A DNA stretch of 64,000 nt, taken from assembly GCA_947462335.1 (NCBI GenBank), contig OX381710.1:62114803-62178802 (forward strand), given 5' to 3'. Shown one piece after another: positions 33,282-53,800 of the stretch. The notes beneath the pieces were generated by a model. It saw only the letters and a list, made by a program, of their open reading frames with translations, was not told where the DNA came from and did not search any database. The stretch comes from Harmothoe impar (lineage: Eukaryota; Annelida; Polychaeta; Phyllodocida; Polynoidae). Both the position numbers and the translations under genes were made by a program. The stretch's first letter is position 1; every line of letters starts with the position of its first letter.

Positions 33282-33640
33282 CAGACAATGATTGGTGTTG
33301 CTGAGGTTGGGCTGGATTGAACAGAGTTGGTTATTTTACAGGTAATACCAATAGTCTGTTGACCATGGTCCATATTTCTATGTTGTGTTAACTTTGATTA
33401 ATTTACAAAGCAATGTTGAGTCATTGGTGGTAATGTTCACATTGACTTTCTCAGCGGTTCCCCCTTGTGATAGGAGCTCATGATAAAATTACAACCAGTA
33501 TTTATTCAATGTTACCCAGCTCACTGGGATGGGAGGACTAATACTTCACTAGGTTGACAAGTGAATGGGGCTATTCTATGATGGAAATGGCAATTCACAT
33601 AATCATCTGCGAACAAAGGCAAGTGTTCCCCTGCTCCTCA
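33282..33640 (+). repeat. Segmental duplication copy B, last part, right of LTR element 2
   Basis: Matches copy A from about 9667 to 10020 (GCTGAGGTTGGGCTG, then TCAATGTTACCCAGCTCACT). The match fades near 33640, where AATTGGGTGGTGGA-type words also found at 19510-19620 begin. Confidence 0.75.
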
Positions 33641-34351
33641 TGATGGGTTTAGTGAAATTGAGTAAAGAGTGATTGTGTTGGCTTGTAATTGGGTGGTGGA
33701 CAATTGGGTGTTGTTTAATTTGATGGTTTATGATTGGCTTGGCATACAATTAGGTACCAGGTGCAGTCTTTGCCAAAACGTGCCGGACAGTGGCAAAAAT
33801 GCTAAAATGCCTCTGGTCCGGCACAATGGCTGAAGCTGCCAGACCAAATTAAAGCTTTAAAAAAAAAGAATTCTGTTTAGAAATACTATTAATCTCAATT
33901 GTTATGCAAAGCTTAGATTTTGTTTATCCAGTCCTGCGGAAATCTATCGGGTCCTGCAAAGTTTGAAAGCAGCAGGACAGAATGTCCTTCATGGTGAAAA
34001 TACTTTCACAAAGACTGCAGGTGCAATCTATGACCGGCATGGAAGAAAACAGTTTATTTAGGGCAGATGTACATAGAAATGGCTGAAAAAAGTTAATGGA
34101 TGTATTAAGACTTTATGATAACAATAAGTAGAAAAGAAAAATATCCATCTGTCCATGTATGACCGAATAGCAGCCAGCAGTGACTTTACGGTGTCACTGG
34201 CAGGAGAGCTGGTACTACCCCCTGTCGATCAATAGTCGTACTAACTAGTTAGTCCACATCATTTTAACACATATTAAATAGAAAGGTCCATCTTATAAGG
34301 TCATAGACATCACTTTATAAGTAGCATTCATTTTAAACGAATCTGCATATA
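33641..34351. other. Non-coding stretch with repeat fragments
   Basis: TTGGGTGGTG-like words occur at 33690-33760, shared with 19510-19620. A stretch with GTCCGGCACAATGGC and ATGTCCTTCATGGTGAAAA (about 33815-33995) has relatives at 23260-23300 in the opposite orientation. No gene is seen. Confidence 0.5.
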
Positions 34352-34542
34352 CTGTATCCACCCGTTTTAGCGCAGGTACTCAAATTAGCGCATGTCCTGT
34401 TTTAGCGCAGGGTAGAAGAGTGTCTCAAAATAATCTTAAGCACTAAAACTGGATCTCAAATAAGCGCATGTCCTGTATAAACGCAGGGCAAAGAGGAGGG
34501 TGAAATATATAAGCGCAGGTGCGCTAAAACGGGCGGATAAGG
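34352..34542. mobile_element. Small inverted-repeat element between TA dinucleotides
   Basis: The left end CTGTATCCACCCGTTTTAGC mirrors the right end GCTAAAACGGGCGGATAAGG. TA lies at 34350-34351 and 34543-34544. The internal words AGCGCAGGT and AGCGCATGTCC recur. It is about 191 bp with no coding capacity. Confidence 0.7.
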
Positions 34543-34947
34543 TAGGTACCCGGGCAGCTATTTATTTAGACAGCCTTCTACCCCCGGTTATATTGCACCA
34601 TAAACATGCTGGTAATCCAGCTATTTCAGCTTCCTCCTGCTAAAACGCCTACAAAACAATGCAATGTATGCAGCATTTTATCATGATGCCATAGGCCTAA
34701 CACCAAAGCAAACCATACTGATTCATATTGGCTCATCAAAGGATATCACCAGGCACCTATTCAAGACCCAGCACCTATTGATTTCAAAGCCCTATTACCC
34801 CCGGCTCCTATTCAAGGGAGGTGTAACATCTGTTGTTTGATTGAGATGCATTTATTTGGTTTAGAATGACATGATTTACTAGTACGGTCTATGAAGTCGC
34901 ACGTGCGGCAAGATGGCAGCCCCTGATCTGGATCCTAATGGTATTTC

Positions 34948-35838
34948 TTAGTTAAGTCTACAGGCGGCGCTACTGCGTCCGTTTCCTGCCTTGCTGCGAG
35001 GGCTGGATTCTACATTCCTCCCAACCTTAGTTAGAATAGTAGTGATATATGATATATGATGATATATGGTATACTTTAACATAAGTAGTTTACTGTGCTT
35101 ACCCTTTTTCTTTAAGATGACATAGTCTCCAACGTTAAATGTTGAGTCCTTCGTTCGTCGTGTCTTATCTGCGTAGCCCATCATCTTGGCTTTGGCCTCA
35201 TAAGCATTAACACGAACTTTATTGTGTACCCAAGGATCAGGTGTTTCGGGCAGCTGACTGAGCTTCGTATGAATGTTTCGACCTATCATTGCTTCGGCGG
35301 GTGGTACTTTTGTAGATGAGTGTGGGGTAGCACGGTAGTTTCGGAGAAATGCCCACATCTCTCGTTTCCAGATTTTACCTTTGATCTTTGCTGTGTTGAT
35401 ACATCCTTTAATGGTTCTCATGAACCGTTCAACCTCACCGTTTGCTTCTGGCCATAGCGGTGTAACACAGTGATGCTTGAACCCTTCTTCCTTGGCATAG
35501 TCTGCAAAGTCTTTGCTTTGGAAGGGCGGTCCATTGTCTGACTTCAGATTCTCTGGTGTACCCCATCTGGCAGTGATACAGTCCAGTCTAGGGATGACAG
35601 AATCTGCGGTTAGGCTTGTGATGAAGTCGATTTCAGGGTAGCGAGTGAAGTCATCAATGACAACCATGAGATATTGGTCGTTGCCTATATCAGCAAAGTC
35701 CATGCTCATCTGTTCACCGGGTATTGATAACTCAGTCATCTCCAATGGTTTTCGGATGGTTTGAGTGTTCTTCGTTTGACAGGCAAAACACTCTTTGATT
35801 TTGGTCTCCACTTGATTGTCAATTTGTGGAAACCACAC
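34948..35838 (-). pseudogene. Element 3 integrase
   Basis: The frame starts within the integrase finger (ECFACQTKNTQ). Core motifs are MSMDFADIG, VVIDDFTRYPEI, LKSDNGPPFQS and EANGEVERFMRTIK, the D,D,E set. GNIHTKL-type and INAYEAKAK-like tail sequence follow. The frame runs past the integrase end into the left LTR, so the last residues are not original. The upstream frame overlaps it by 20 bases in a different phase. Confidence 0.85.
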
Positions 35839-37012
35839 TTTCTCTCAGAAACATGCCTTGGTGAGCGAGGTCAATGGTATGCTTCTGTAGAGCTTGAGGT
35901 ATACAGATAAGAGTACCTCGTAGGACGATGGCATCGTCCAGGACAGAGAGTTCATCCTTGATGTTGTGGTAGGACTTAAGTATCGGGTCAATCTTTATGT
36001 TGTCCCACTCGTTGGTTTGGAAGTATGCCAACACAGGTGGTGTCATCAGATTTGACTTGAGCTTATTCAGTGCGGTAGTGTGTTTGGTGGTCCAGATCCA
36101 CTCAGCACTCTTCTTGGTTAAGCGGCGTAATGGCTCGGTCAGTGTGGCATAGTCAGGTATGAACTTTGAACAGTAGTTGGTCATACCAAGTAGACTGACG
36201 AGTTCTCCAGGGTTTTGCGGTGGAGCGATATTGTTGATGGACGCGGCTTTCTTGGTGTCCACTTCCATCCCCTTTTCAGAGAAGTGATAGCCGAAGAACT
36301 CAAGGGTAGATTTACTGAACTCACACTTCTTCGGGTTGAGTGTCAACTCGCGCTCACGGATTCGTTCTAACAGTCCATCCAAGTTCTGGTCAAGTGTGGC
36401 TTGGTCCTTACCATACACAATGATGTCGTCTGACATGTTGCGGACACCTGGTAGTCCTGTCAGTGCATTCTGGATTGCGTTCTGAAACACTTCAGCTGCC
36501 GATGATATGCCAAAGTTCAGACGCTTATATCTCCATAGCCCAAGGTGGGTGGTGAAGGTGGTGATATACCGGAATTCCGGTGCAAGTTCGAGCTGATGGT
36601 AACCTTGATTTAGGTCAAGCTTGGAGAACACAGATGCTCCATTTAGGTCATGGATCAGGTCATCTATGGTCGGTGTCAGATGTCATTCTCGGAGACTGGC
36701 CTGGTTGGCAACACAGAGTCTCACGGCATCTGGGTCTTTGGGTTTAGGAGCAGCAACTATCGGTGATACCCATGGTGTATCTCCTTCTACATGCTCGATA
36801 ATGTCAAGTTCCTCAAGGCGCTTGATCTCGGCCTCAACCTTTTCCTGCAGGTGCCACGGTATGCGAAGGTGTTTCTGCTGGGATGGTCTGACAGATTCAT
36901 TGATGTGGATCTTGACTTTGAAATCCTTCAGTTTTCCAAGACCTGTGAAACAGTCAGGATATTTATCCAGTAGGTGGTCTACTTCTGATTTAGGTTTCAG
37001 ATCAGCAACCAC
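35819..37012 (-). pseudogene. Element 3 reverse transcriptase, broken, fused past a lost RNase H
   Basis: A first piece (37012-36683) carries the pre-RT region (KYPDCFTGLGKLKDFKVKIH, then RPSQQKHLRIPWHLQ) and ends near PDAVRLCV. A second (36631-35819) has MFSKLDLNQGYHQLEL, RYKRLNFGISSAAEVFQ and SDDIIVYG, an NxSDD variant of the YxDD box that I recall in invertebrate Ty3 elements. The connection (LLGMTNYCSKFIPDYATL) follows. After MTPPVLAYFQT the sequence goes straight to integrase N-terminal-like sequence (LKSYHNIKDELSVLDDAIVL, then RGTLICIPQALQ). The whole RNase H domain is absent. Confidence 0.85.
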
Positions 37013-37057
37013 AGCCTCATGACGGATCTTGATGAGCTGCAGTGCTTCGGATGTTGA

Positions 37058-37759
37058 TCAAGATAACAGTGGACGATCGTGTCCATCAGTGACATACACC
37101 TTTGAGGTCTGTGTAGCGTAACCACTCGATAGGGTAGCCTCAAACATACCGATGATTGGTAAGGCTTGTGCGTGGGGTCCATATAGGTATAACTTGGTGT
37201 CTGCTTTAAGCAGTGATGGTGACGGGGATATCTGGTGGAACATATCCTTACTGATAATGTTCACAGGTACGCCAGTATCACCAAGCATCTTGAACGGTAT
37301 ATCATCGATTTTCACCATGAAGAGCGGTCGTCGGGTGCCGACGGAGTTGACAACTGAGAAGACATAATGGTCTTCCTCATAGTCAAGCTCTTGTCTCCAT
37401 GTCAGACTGTTCACAGCTTTGGGTTGCCAAGTAGTATCGGTAACTTCGTCAAGACTGTGCACCGGTCGGCCACTTCCTTGACCTCGACTTGAGCTACGAC
37501 CACACTGAGATGATTCGTGGTAGTTCTTACTGTGACACTTCTTGGCAAAATGTCCCATGGTTCCACAGTTGTGGCAGGTAGATTGGAAGGCAGGGCAGCT
37601 TTCACGGCCCCCTTCGTGTGGGTACGGACCTCCATAAAGTCTGCACTCATTAGTACTCTCATTGTTCGGTGATTTCTTCTTACCATGGTTGCGGTTGTGG
37701 TTTCCATGGTGACGATTTCCGTCAGAGCGACCTTGACCTTGATTCTGACCATAGTGCAA
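37058..37759 (-). pseudogene. Element 3 gag end (zinc knuckle) and protease
   Basis: The 233-codon frame has a knuckle CHNCGTMGHFAKKC, a cysteine-rich CRLYGGPYPHEGGRESCPAF just before it, and a protease-like MLGDTGVPVNIISKDMF with DTG. It is separated by frame changes from the gag start upstream and the RT downstream. Confidence 0.82.
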
Positions 37760-37805
37760 TCAAACAACAGATGTTCCATCGCTGTGCCTTGATCAAGAAC
37801 TTGTT

Positions 37806-38264
37806 TCAAGGTGCGCGGTTTTGCAAGTGACCAGGTATGGAGTTTAGACGATTTGCCTCTCCGGATGATCTGCGACTTGATTTCTCGCTCTCCTCTTGGG
37901 TCGCTTTGACGAAATTGAACCTTTCTATTTCAACTTCCACTTGTGGTGCGAAGTGTTCGTTTAGCGCTTTTAGTGATCGGGAGTAGATATCCTGATCTGG
38001 TTGATCTGCAAAGGCTGCGGCTATAGTTAACAGTTCAAATTCATCGGATACAGGTTCGCCAGCATCGTCTAGAAGAAGATTTAGTTTTGCGGTCGGTTCG
38101 ATTAACTGAAGTGATTTTGCTCTCATTTTGAAGCGCTTGATGTACTTCTTCCATCTGGGTGCGATGGATGCCCGGTCGGTTAGGTCAAATGGTGGGAAAA
38201 CTGACATGGTCCCTGCTAAAGCCATATTATTTGCCATGGTGATTAGGTATTTGATGGTAGGCAC
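37806..38264 (-). pseudogene. Element 3 gag N-terminal part
   Basis: The frame of 152 codons has MSVFPPFDLTDRASIAPRW, then KKYIKRFKMRAKSLQL, typical of Ty3 gag starts (a W followed by a basic/aromatic helix), and later SLKALNEHFAPQVEVEIERF. The last residues leave the gag pattern, so a frameshift near 37830 is likely. Confidence 0.75.
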
Positions 38265-38478
38265 TGATACTATTCACTGTTGAGCCAGGTTTAGGCTAGG
38301 TAGGTACACAGAGAATAGGCCCTAGATCTAGGTCAAGATTTTTAAATACACTTTCACACAGGTTTTTATGGTTGGGACACACCTACTTGCACTAGTGTCA
38401 TTCCGGTATAGTCTTGATCCCATATTGGTCGCCAGTGTAACATATGTTGTTTGATTGAGATGCATTTATTTGGTTTAG

Positions 38479-38686
38479 GGGGTATGGATGGGGGGTCTCA
38501 ATTTCCCATGTCGATTTTAAGAAATGACCATGTCGCCCTGTCGATTTTAGGAAATAGCCATGTCACCATGTTGATTTTAAGAAATGTCCATGTCCCATGT
38601 CGCTATCTCTAATATTCCTCATGTCGCATGTCACTAACCCAAAAAACAGCCATGTCGCCATGTCAAATTTAGTGGTCCACACCCAT
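38479..38686. mobile_element. Short repeat insertion (CATGTCGATTTTAAG family), copy 2, nested in an LTR
   Basis: A 208-bp block with about six degenerate units like CATGTCGATTTTAAGAAAT. GGTTTAG flanks it on both sides (38472-38478 and 38687-38693), so removing it restores the LTR sequence seen at 34858-34870. The same family occurs at 7027-7261. Confidence 0.75.
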
Positions 38687-38779
38687 GGTTTAGAATGACA
38701 TGATTTACTAGTTCAGTCTATAGGTGGCGCTACTGCCTCTGTTTCCCGCCTTGCTGCGAGGGCTGGATTCTATAGGAGG

Positions 38780-39398
38780 CTCCTATTCAAAACCCGGCTC
38801 CTATATGCGATGACACGGTAAGCCGTTTTCTGTCTTGCCGGTCATAGATTGCACCCGGTCATAAGCGATCACATTGGCCCAAACTCATGAGACACAGCCA
38901 TAATCTATAGCGCTACTACAGGTATACTTTTATTGAATTAAAAAGACCTCTAGCAAGTGGTCCCTGGGTATCAATTCATATTTATGCATAAGTCCTATAT
39001 ACAGAAAAAATAATTTGCTGTTAGTAAATGTCAGATCTGCGGATTTATCCAAAGGGCTAAGTTATGGCTGGATTGGTCCCAAAATTCAGGATTTTGATTT
39101 TGGAACGACGACGGGTCGGATAAATCTGTAGCTCTGACATGTGATGTTGGCTTTTGCTGGAAATGTTCTCCTGAGGTTTTCAATATGATGGTGCCGCACT
39201 TGTCGCAAAATAATTTGCATTTAGTTTTTAGTTTCTTTGGTTGACTGTCTCATGATCTGATACCCCCCCCCCCCCCCTTACATGACGGGGAAACAAGTTT
39301 TTCATTGGACCTGGAAAAATCATAGGAATGACCAATTAAGAGTTGGTAAAGAAGAGAAATCTGAGTTAGCATGTCCATTTCAGCACTGTGTGGTCTTA
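38780..39398. other. Non-coding stretch
   Basis: GGCTCCTATTCAAAACCC-type words are repeated around 34745-34820 and 38776-38810 on both sides of element 3. There is a C-run at 39264-39278. No gene is seen. Confidence 0.5.
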
Positions 39399-39722
39399 AG
39401 GGAGTGGTCATTTTTTAACAACAGGGGGGGGGGGGGTTGGTGGATTTGGGGGGGGGACCAAAAAAATTTGGACCCCTTGAAGGGGGGACCAAAAAAATTT
39501 GGACCCCTCTTGGGGGGGGAACAAAAAAATTACACCCCTTTTTAGCGGAAAAGCCCGCGCATTACTATAGCTCAAAGGGTTCGGCCGCGCTCAATTTCAA
39601 CCTGCTGGAGGGGGGGACCAAACAAATGTTGACCCCTCTCACGGGGTGGACCAAAAAAATTTCGACCCGCTCGCGCGGAAATCCACCGACCCCCCCCTGT
39701 TGTTAAAAAATGACCACTCCCT
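39399..39722. mobile_element. Poly-G inverted-repeat element, copy 1
   Basis: The ends are inverted repeats of about 30 bases: AGGGAGTGGTCATTTTTTAA on the left and its complement TTAAAAAATGACCACTCCCT on the right, each continuing into AACAACAGGGGGG. The interior repeats a unit of G-run, ACCAAAAAAATTT, then GGACCCC about every 35-50 bases. A second copy is at 48781-49262. Confidence 0.82.
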
Positions 39723-39962
39723 AAGATTGGTAGACCCCATATGGTGTAAAGAAAATAGGGGGGGGGCAAGCTAGTTTCTGAGGTATCTGGCTTTGAGTTT
39801 GGAGTGATTTGTAATAGGATCATATGGTGATAGTACATATGTGCATTAAATAGCATCTTTAAGTAATTAGCTTTCCCTATGGTTCTCTCAGGATAGTCTA
39901 TAATCTTTTACACCCAGAAACACTATTTTGAACATATGGTCCCCTGCATATTTTAAAGCTAT

Positions 39963-40050
39963 ACCTGTAGGGAGTAGGGGTAAAGCGGTAGACTCACATG
40001 CAGGAGGCCCTGGGTTCAAGCCCCAGTCAGGTCTTGCAGGGTAATTTTGA
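39963..40050 (+). repeat. tRNA-derived SINE-like sequence
   Basis: GGTAAAGCGGTAGACTC resembles a pol III A box and GGGTTCAAGCCCC a B box, about 35 bases apart, as in tRNA genes. The flanks do not form a full cloverleaf with an acceptor stem, so I read it as a SINE head rather than a tRNA gene. Confidence 0.45.
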
Positions 40051-41435
40051 CAACACATGAAAATATATATCTAAAATACAAAAATATGACCAAAGGCACC
40101 ACCTGGTGTGTTCTGGGACAACTACCGTAAAACCTTGCGTATAAGCCTTACTTGCGTATAAGCCGCACCCCCAACTTTAGCCTAGGTCCTTGAGCCACAC
40201 ATGGAGTCATTAATTCAAAACTACCCTGAAATGATGTGTCGCACCAGTATAATATTTCAGGCTAAAAAGTGAGCCAGAGAAGTGAGCCTGAAAATCGAGC
40301 CTGGCACCGGCCCTCGTTAATAAAAAATAGCTTTGTATATCATGTTTGTGTATATTGTCACTGTAGTGACAGTCCTCCAGTGACCATTTATTTAGTTCCC
40401 GCCAAACTCACCTCATTTGCACAGAGGTATGTACAATGGTTCTCCTCCATACATCCTACCCCTACCAGCTGCAGTGGCCAAATGAGCTCTCTCCTTTGAC
40501 AGCCTGCCTATTATAACCTTATGTCTGCTGTGATTGGTCGATATGGTGACATGACCTAGACAGAGGGGCCAGCCAGTATTTTATGTCTAACAATGAATGT
40601 CATGGTATTTAATGTAGTCTTTCCATATAATGCACACTCCCCAATCCTTCATAACCCATGATCTACAACCGTGGACCCCATGTACCTAATTTGCATAAGT
40701 TTCCCCGCCAAAACCTGAGCAAGAAGCTTCGTTATCCTAATTTAGCTTCAATGTGGCACTTTTATTAAGAGAATGGTTTGAAAGTGAGAATCTAATTTTG
40801 CAAACAACATGCATGGTGAAATGTCTTTATTTTTGCAAACAATATAGATTGATGCACATTTTTTCTAACTAGCTTGTCTGAAATAGTGCTAACAATGTTG
40901 TAATATGATTTTTTATGCATTCTCGCTTGTAATCTTACAATTGTGTATTGGTTTCTATGCTAAAGGAAGTCTTAATTAAGACACCTATTTTTGGTACTGT
41001 TTTGTAAGATAAAATACAGGAGAATTACAGAGTCTAAATGTATAAAAATTGCACTAGGCCAAGTAAACAGTTCTACATCTGCAACTATTCTTATGCCTTA
41101 GTAGAAATGACATTTTTTGGGGGAAAAAACACGAAACCGAATGCTAGATTAATTTTTTCGGAAAGTGGTTCTTGGCCCCACCTGCTAGCGCCTAAAACTT
41201 CGGTAGCCCTCGTTAAAAATACAAAGTATGTTATTTGTGAACATTCTGACTAATTTCTAAGAAAATTTATTTGTTTTTCCCACGCATTGGATATGTACTA
41301 GCTTGAAGGGGTCTGTTCTACCCCAGCTGGGGATCCCATAACATGACATACTACTACATGGACTTCAAGGGACTAGCACGCCGCAGGCAGTCATGGGTAC
41401 ATAAGACAACACACTTTAGTACATTTAGAGATTCA
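40051..41435. other. Spacer downstream of RBX1, repeat fragments only
   Basis: At 40133 TACCGTAAAACCTTGCGTAT begins a truncated relative of the TA-flanked inverted-repeat elements (TATAAGCCGCACCCCC follows). The remainder is AT-rich. No gene is seen. The RBX1 poly(A) signal candidate lies at 41436-41441. Confidence 0.5.
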
Positions 41436-41441
41436 TTTATT
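41436..41441 (-). terminator. RBX1: Candidate RBX1 poly(A) signal AATAAA
   Basis: TTTATT on the plus strand gives AATAAA on the minus strand, about 215 bases after the RBX1 stop codon. This is a plausible 3' UTR length. Confidence 0.5.
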
Positions 41442-41656
41442 ACTAATGAAATAAAACTTTGTTACACAAATAATCAATCAACTTCCATACAAATAATGTT
41501 ATCAACTAAAACTTCGCCCCAACTTAAGAGTCCACCCATCCCACTGCTCTCTGTTCTAGCTGTCCATAAGCTTCATATCTCAAAACAACGTTCATCTGTT
41601 CTTCTCCGCCAACCGTTCTGTCAGTCTCCTGTGGCCATGGTTGAGTCTCCGGTTCG

Positions 41657-50654
<8,998 letters not shown>

Positions 50655-50886
50655 CTTGAATGAGTGGGGTAGTTCTGCTGTGGAGCGTGACTGCGTTTCA
50701 CAGTTTGTTTCATAGACGCTAGGTGGCCCGCCAAACAGACCCGTGGCGACATCTGCAGTTTAGAAAAAGAACTATATTTTCAACACACGCTCCCTTGCTT
50801 ACACCTCCCTAGCATACAAACATCTAGACAGGGTCCTTTTCCAAACTCTACTATAGTACTAAATTGCAACGAAGATTGGAAAGAAA
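50655..50886. promoter_or_regulatory. Probable shared divergent promoter of RBX1 and SGCB
   Basis: The RBX1 ATG (minus, 50654) and the proposed SGCB ATG (plus, 50887) face away from each other with 232 bp between them. No TATA box stands out. The CAAGATGGCGGC at the RBX1 start also resembles a YY1/TISU element. If SGCB's first exon is elsewhere, the region would serve RBX1 only. Confidence 0.5.
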
Positions 50887-53800
50887 ATGGCAAATTACAC
50901 GGTAAATAACACTATAATCTATTGGCTCTAGATATACTGCGAACACAATAGTGAATAGAGATCTATTTAGGGCGACAGTAGGAGATATTTCACCACGAAA
51001 AGTGAAAACGTAGCCGTGGCATGGGCTTCAGAAGTTCAGTGAGTGACTCTGAGCAGCTCAGTCTACTCGTCCGATCCTCTCCCGAACGGCCGTCCGTAAG
51101 AGAATAGTATTTAATCTATAGGCCAGAAGGCGTACTGACACGGTAGCTCAGGTTCGACCACTACTACAGTACGGGTACATCAAGCAGACCTTCCATGCCA
51201 AATCAGAGGTATGGAGGCCCTTCCCCGGGGTCTGGCCAAACTAGCTCAGCCTCAGGGACTAAACTCTATTTTCGTTCCCCTCCGTAATAGACTCATAGAG
51301 TTCAGGATTATCAATGCGTGGGTGCATACATATTTGGAATTCCTTAATTTTTTTCAACAGCCCTATTCAATTCAATTTTCAATTCAAGATGGCTTTATTG
51401 TCGACTAATGTAAGGATACATAATGTAATATTGACTAATGTAAGGATATATTTAATAAACTCGGTGCTGCCATAAATTTTATGTCAGCACCGAGTTAGCA
51501 TTAATGGCATTATCATTAGGCTACATACAGTTTTAATGTAGGAAATTATACAGTTGATGGCTCCCAGCCTGTTTGATGATATACAATATGGTTCTACAGT
51601 TAATATTTGTGAGACCTTTCTGTTGTCCCGATGCTTGTCATAAGCAGTGACAAACTTAATATATTTTTCTTCAAAGCTTTTGCTGGCACTTTGAATCTCT
51701 GGCCGATTACAATATAGTATTACATGCTTAACATTTTGCATAACATTACAGTGTGTGCACAAATCATTCAATGTTTTTTCCCCTCTATCACTTCTTGATA
51801 AGCTGTCCTGAGTAGCCTACAGTTAGAATCTATGCGCAGCTTTGTAATAATACCTAACACAGTAATAATGGTACATGTACTTCTAATAAAGGGGGAGTGT
51901 GTGTGACCTAGATAGGCCTACTCACGCCTGACTAGATAGCCTGACATTTTCTCTATCACTCTATCACCTATCAACATCCAGTTCCAGATTTTGCAGAGCC
52001 CTAACACTTAAAAGTATATCAAAAAACAAAATTTAGCAGGCCACCCTATTTTTCTATTGTTGAGTCCAAGGGTAACTGGGTTCTTGGTCAGCCTTTCAAT
52101 AGGATGACAATTTGTCACCAGAGACGACAGACGGCATTGTCAGCTATATCCAGTATGTAATAAATCTATAATCTTTTGATATGTGATTACAATTAAAGAG
52201 AGGATCGAGTCCAACTTTATCAATGCGGGAGAAGACTTTACACAAGCGTCGTATCAACAAAGAACACAACTCTAACTTCCACGCGGGCTACGTGCACATC
52301 AACGAGGAGTACCTCCACAAGACGGGTATCCGCGGCCGCAAGCGATACTTTGTCTACCTCATCCTCATCCTGATGGGGCTCGTGGCCGTCGTCAACATCT
52401 TTGTAAGTCTGTATTAAAAGCTGCATTAAACAGAAATCATGCTGCTGTATACCCTGATACATGTATTACACTTTAACTGTAAGGACAGCATGCATGGCCA
52501 ACTATTAAAGTAACTCCATAAGGCTGCCTTGGTGCATCATGATGGTTTCAGGATTGTATCAATCAGGTAGGGTGGACATGAATGCAGCAACGGTGAGTGA
52601 CACGCCGGTGCTGCATTCATGCATCATAACGACAAAGACAGACGTGCATTACAGCACTCCGCTGCCCTTAAACAAGTTAACGTAAAGCAATATGCTGCTA
52701 CATGGACCACAACATGATCTATCTAGTTATTGGAGATCTACCACTGATGAGAAAATGGAAGAATATCGCAAACACATTGTAACTTAGGGCAATCCTCATG
52801 ACATTTAAAAGTCTAATATTAATCACGTAAGCATGGACGTAAATATGGGAATACCTATCATCTCCTGTGTGTCAAAGTGAGTATTCACTCACGTGTTGTC
52901 CCTGAATCATGGATTTCAGATAACCTGGACAATCATGGGTTCATTACGCATCAGCAAAGACGGCATGGGCACACTGGAGTTTATACCACAGTCACAACTT
53001 CTGCGTTTTCTGGGACACAGCGACATGGGCGAGGTGGTGTTGATAGAAGACACTCTGTTCAGCTTAGCAGACCGGGAACTGGAGCTGTCAGGCTTCAACG
53101 ACAACTCAGTAAGTACAGGTTGTGCAGGTATGAACTAGGAAATGTAGGAAAAGACCTCCTGAATGATCGCCAGTATCAAAAATTATAAGTTTTATTCTCT
53201 TCCATTGTGAATGTTCTACTAGAACAGCCATTACAGTGTCTTGTAATTCCCACAGCCATGGACATAAGTTTCCCCCCACAAAAGCTGTACAAAAGATAAA
53301 GAATTATATATCATATTATGCAAAGAAAATACTTTTGATAATGTTAATACGTAATAAATTTTTAAATTTTTAATTGTTGTGTGTTTTGCAGGTACACCTA
53401 GTTTCATCAGGCAGGAACACCACATTGAGTATGAATCCCCAAATAACAGATTTCAGTAACTTAGACGAGTTTGTGGTGACTGACCCCGAGTCGGGCCGCA
53501 CTGTCTTCACGACTGACTACGACAGACTGCGGTTCCCAGAGGAGACGGAGAGCATTGACACAGAACAAGTAACAACAAAACGGGTAAGGCAGCTTAACGT
53601 CTGGTTCTTTACTTTACTCTTTGCAGTGTTGCCGAAAACCTTTTATTCACGCAGGCCAAAGTGGCCTGCATCTTGGTGTCTTACGCAGGCCATTTCCATT
53701 TCGCGCAGGCCATATGAATATTGATATATAAGGTGCCCACATAAACTTCATTATAACTGCAAAGAATTTTGAAAATATTTGAATATTAAACAACTTCACT

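Larger units (their letters stand above)
34822..38774 (-). mobile_element. LTR element 3: older Ty3-like retrotransposon, RNase H missing
   Basis: The left LTR (34822-35014) begins TGTAACATCTGTTG and ends GGATTCTACA. The right LTR (38436-38774) begins TGTAACATATGTTG, ends GGATTCTATA, and is interrupted by a 208-bp insertion; the two also differ by an indel of about 70 bp. GGAGG flanks both sides (34817-34821 and 38775-38779). On the minus strand a primer site starting TGGCGACCAATATGGG follows the right LTR after one base. A purine run GGTTGGGAGGAA precedes the left LTR. Gag, knuckle-protease, RT and integrase occur in order as separate broken frames. Confidence 0.9.

Noticed and set aside
39963..40050. 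A functional tRNA gene
   Set aside because: A and B box-like words are present but I could not pair an acceptor stem, so a SINE head is more likely.
51140..51170. B-box-like GGTTCGACC as a tRNA
   Set aside because: No A box at the right distance and no cloverleaf.
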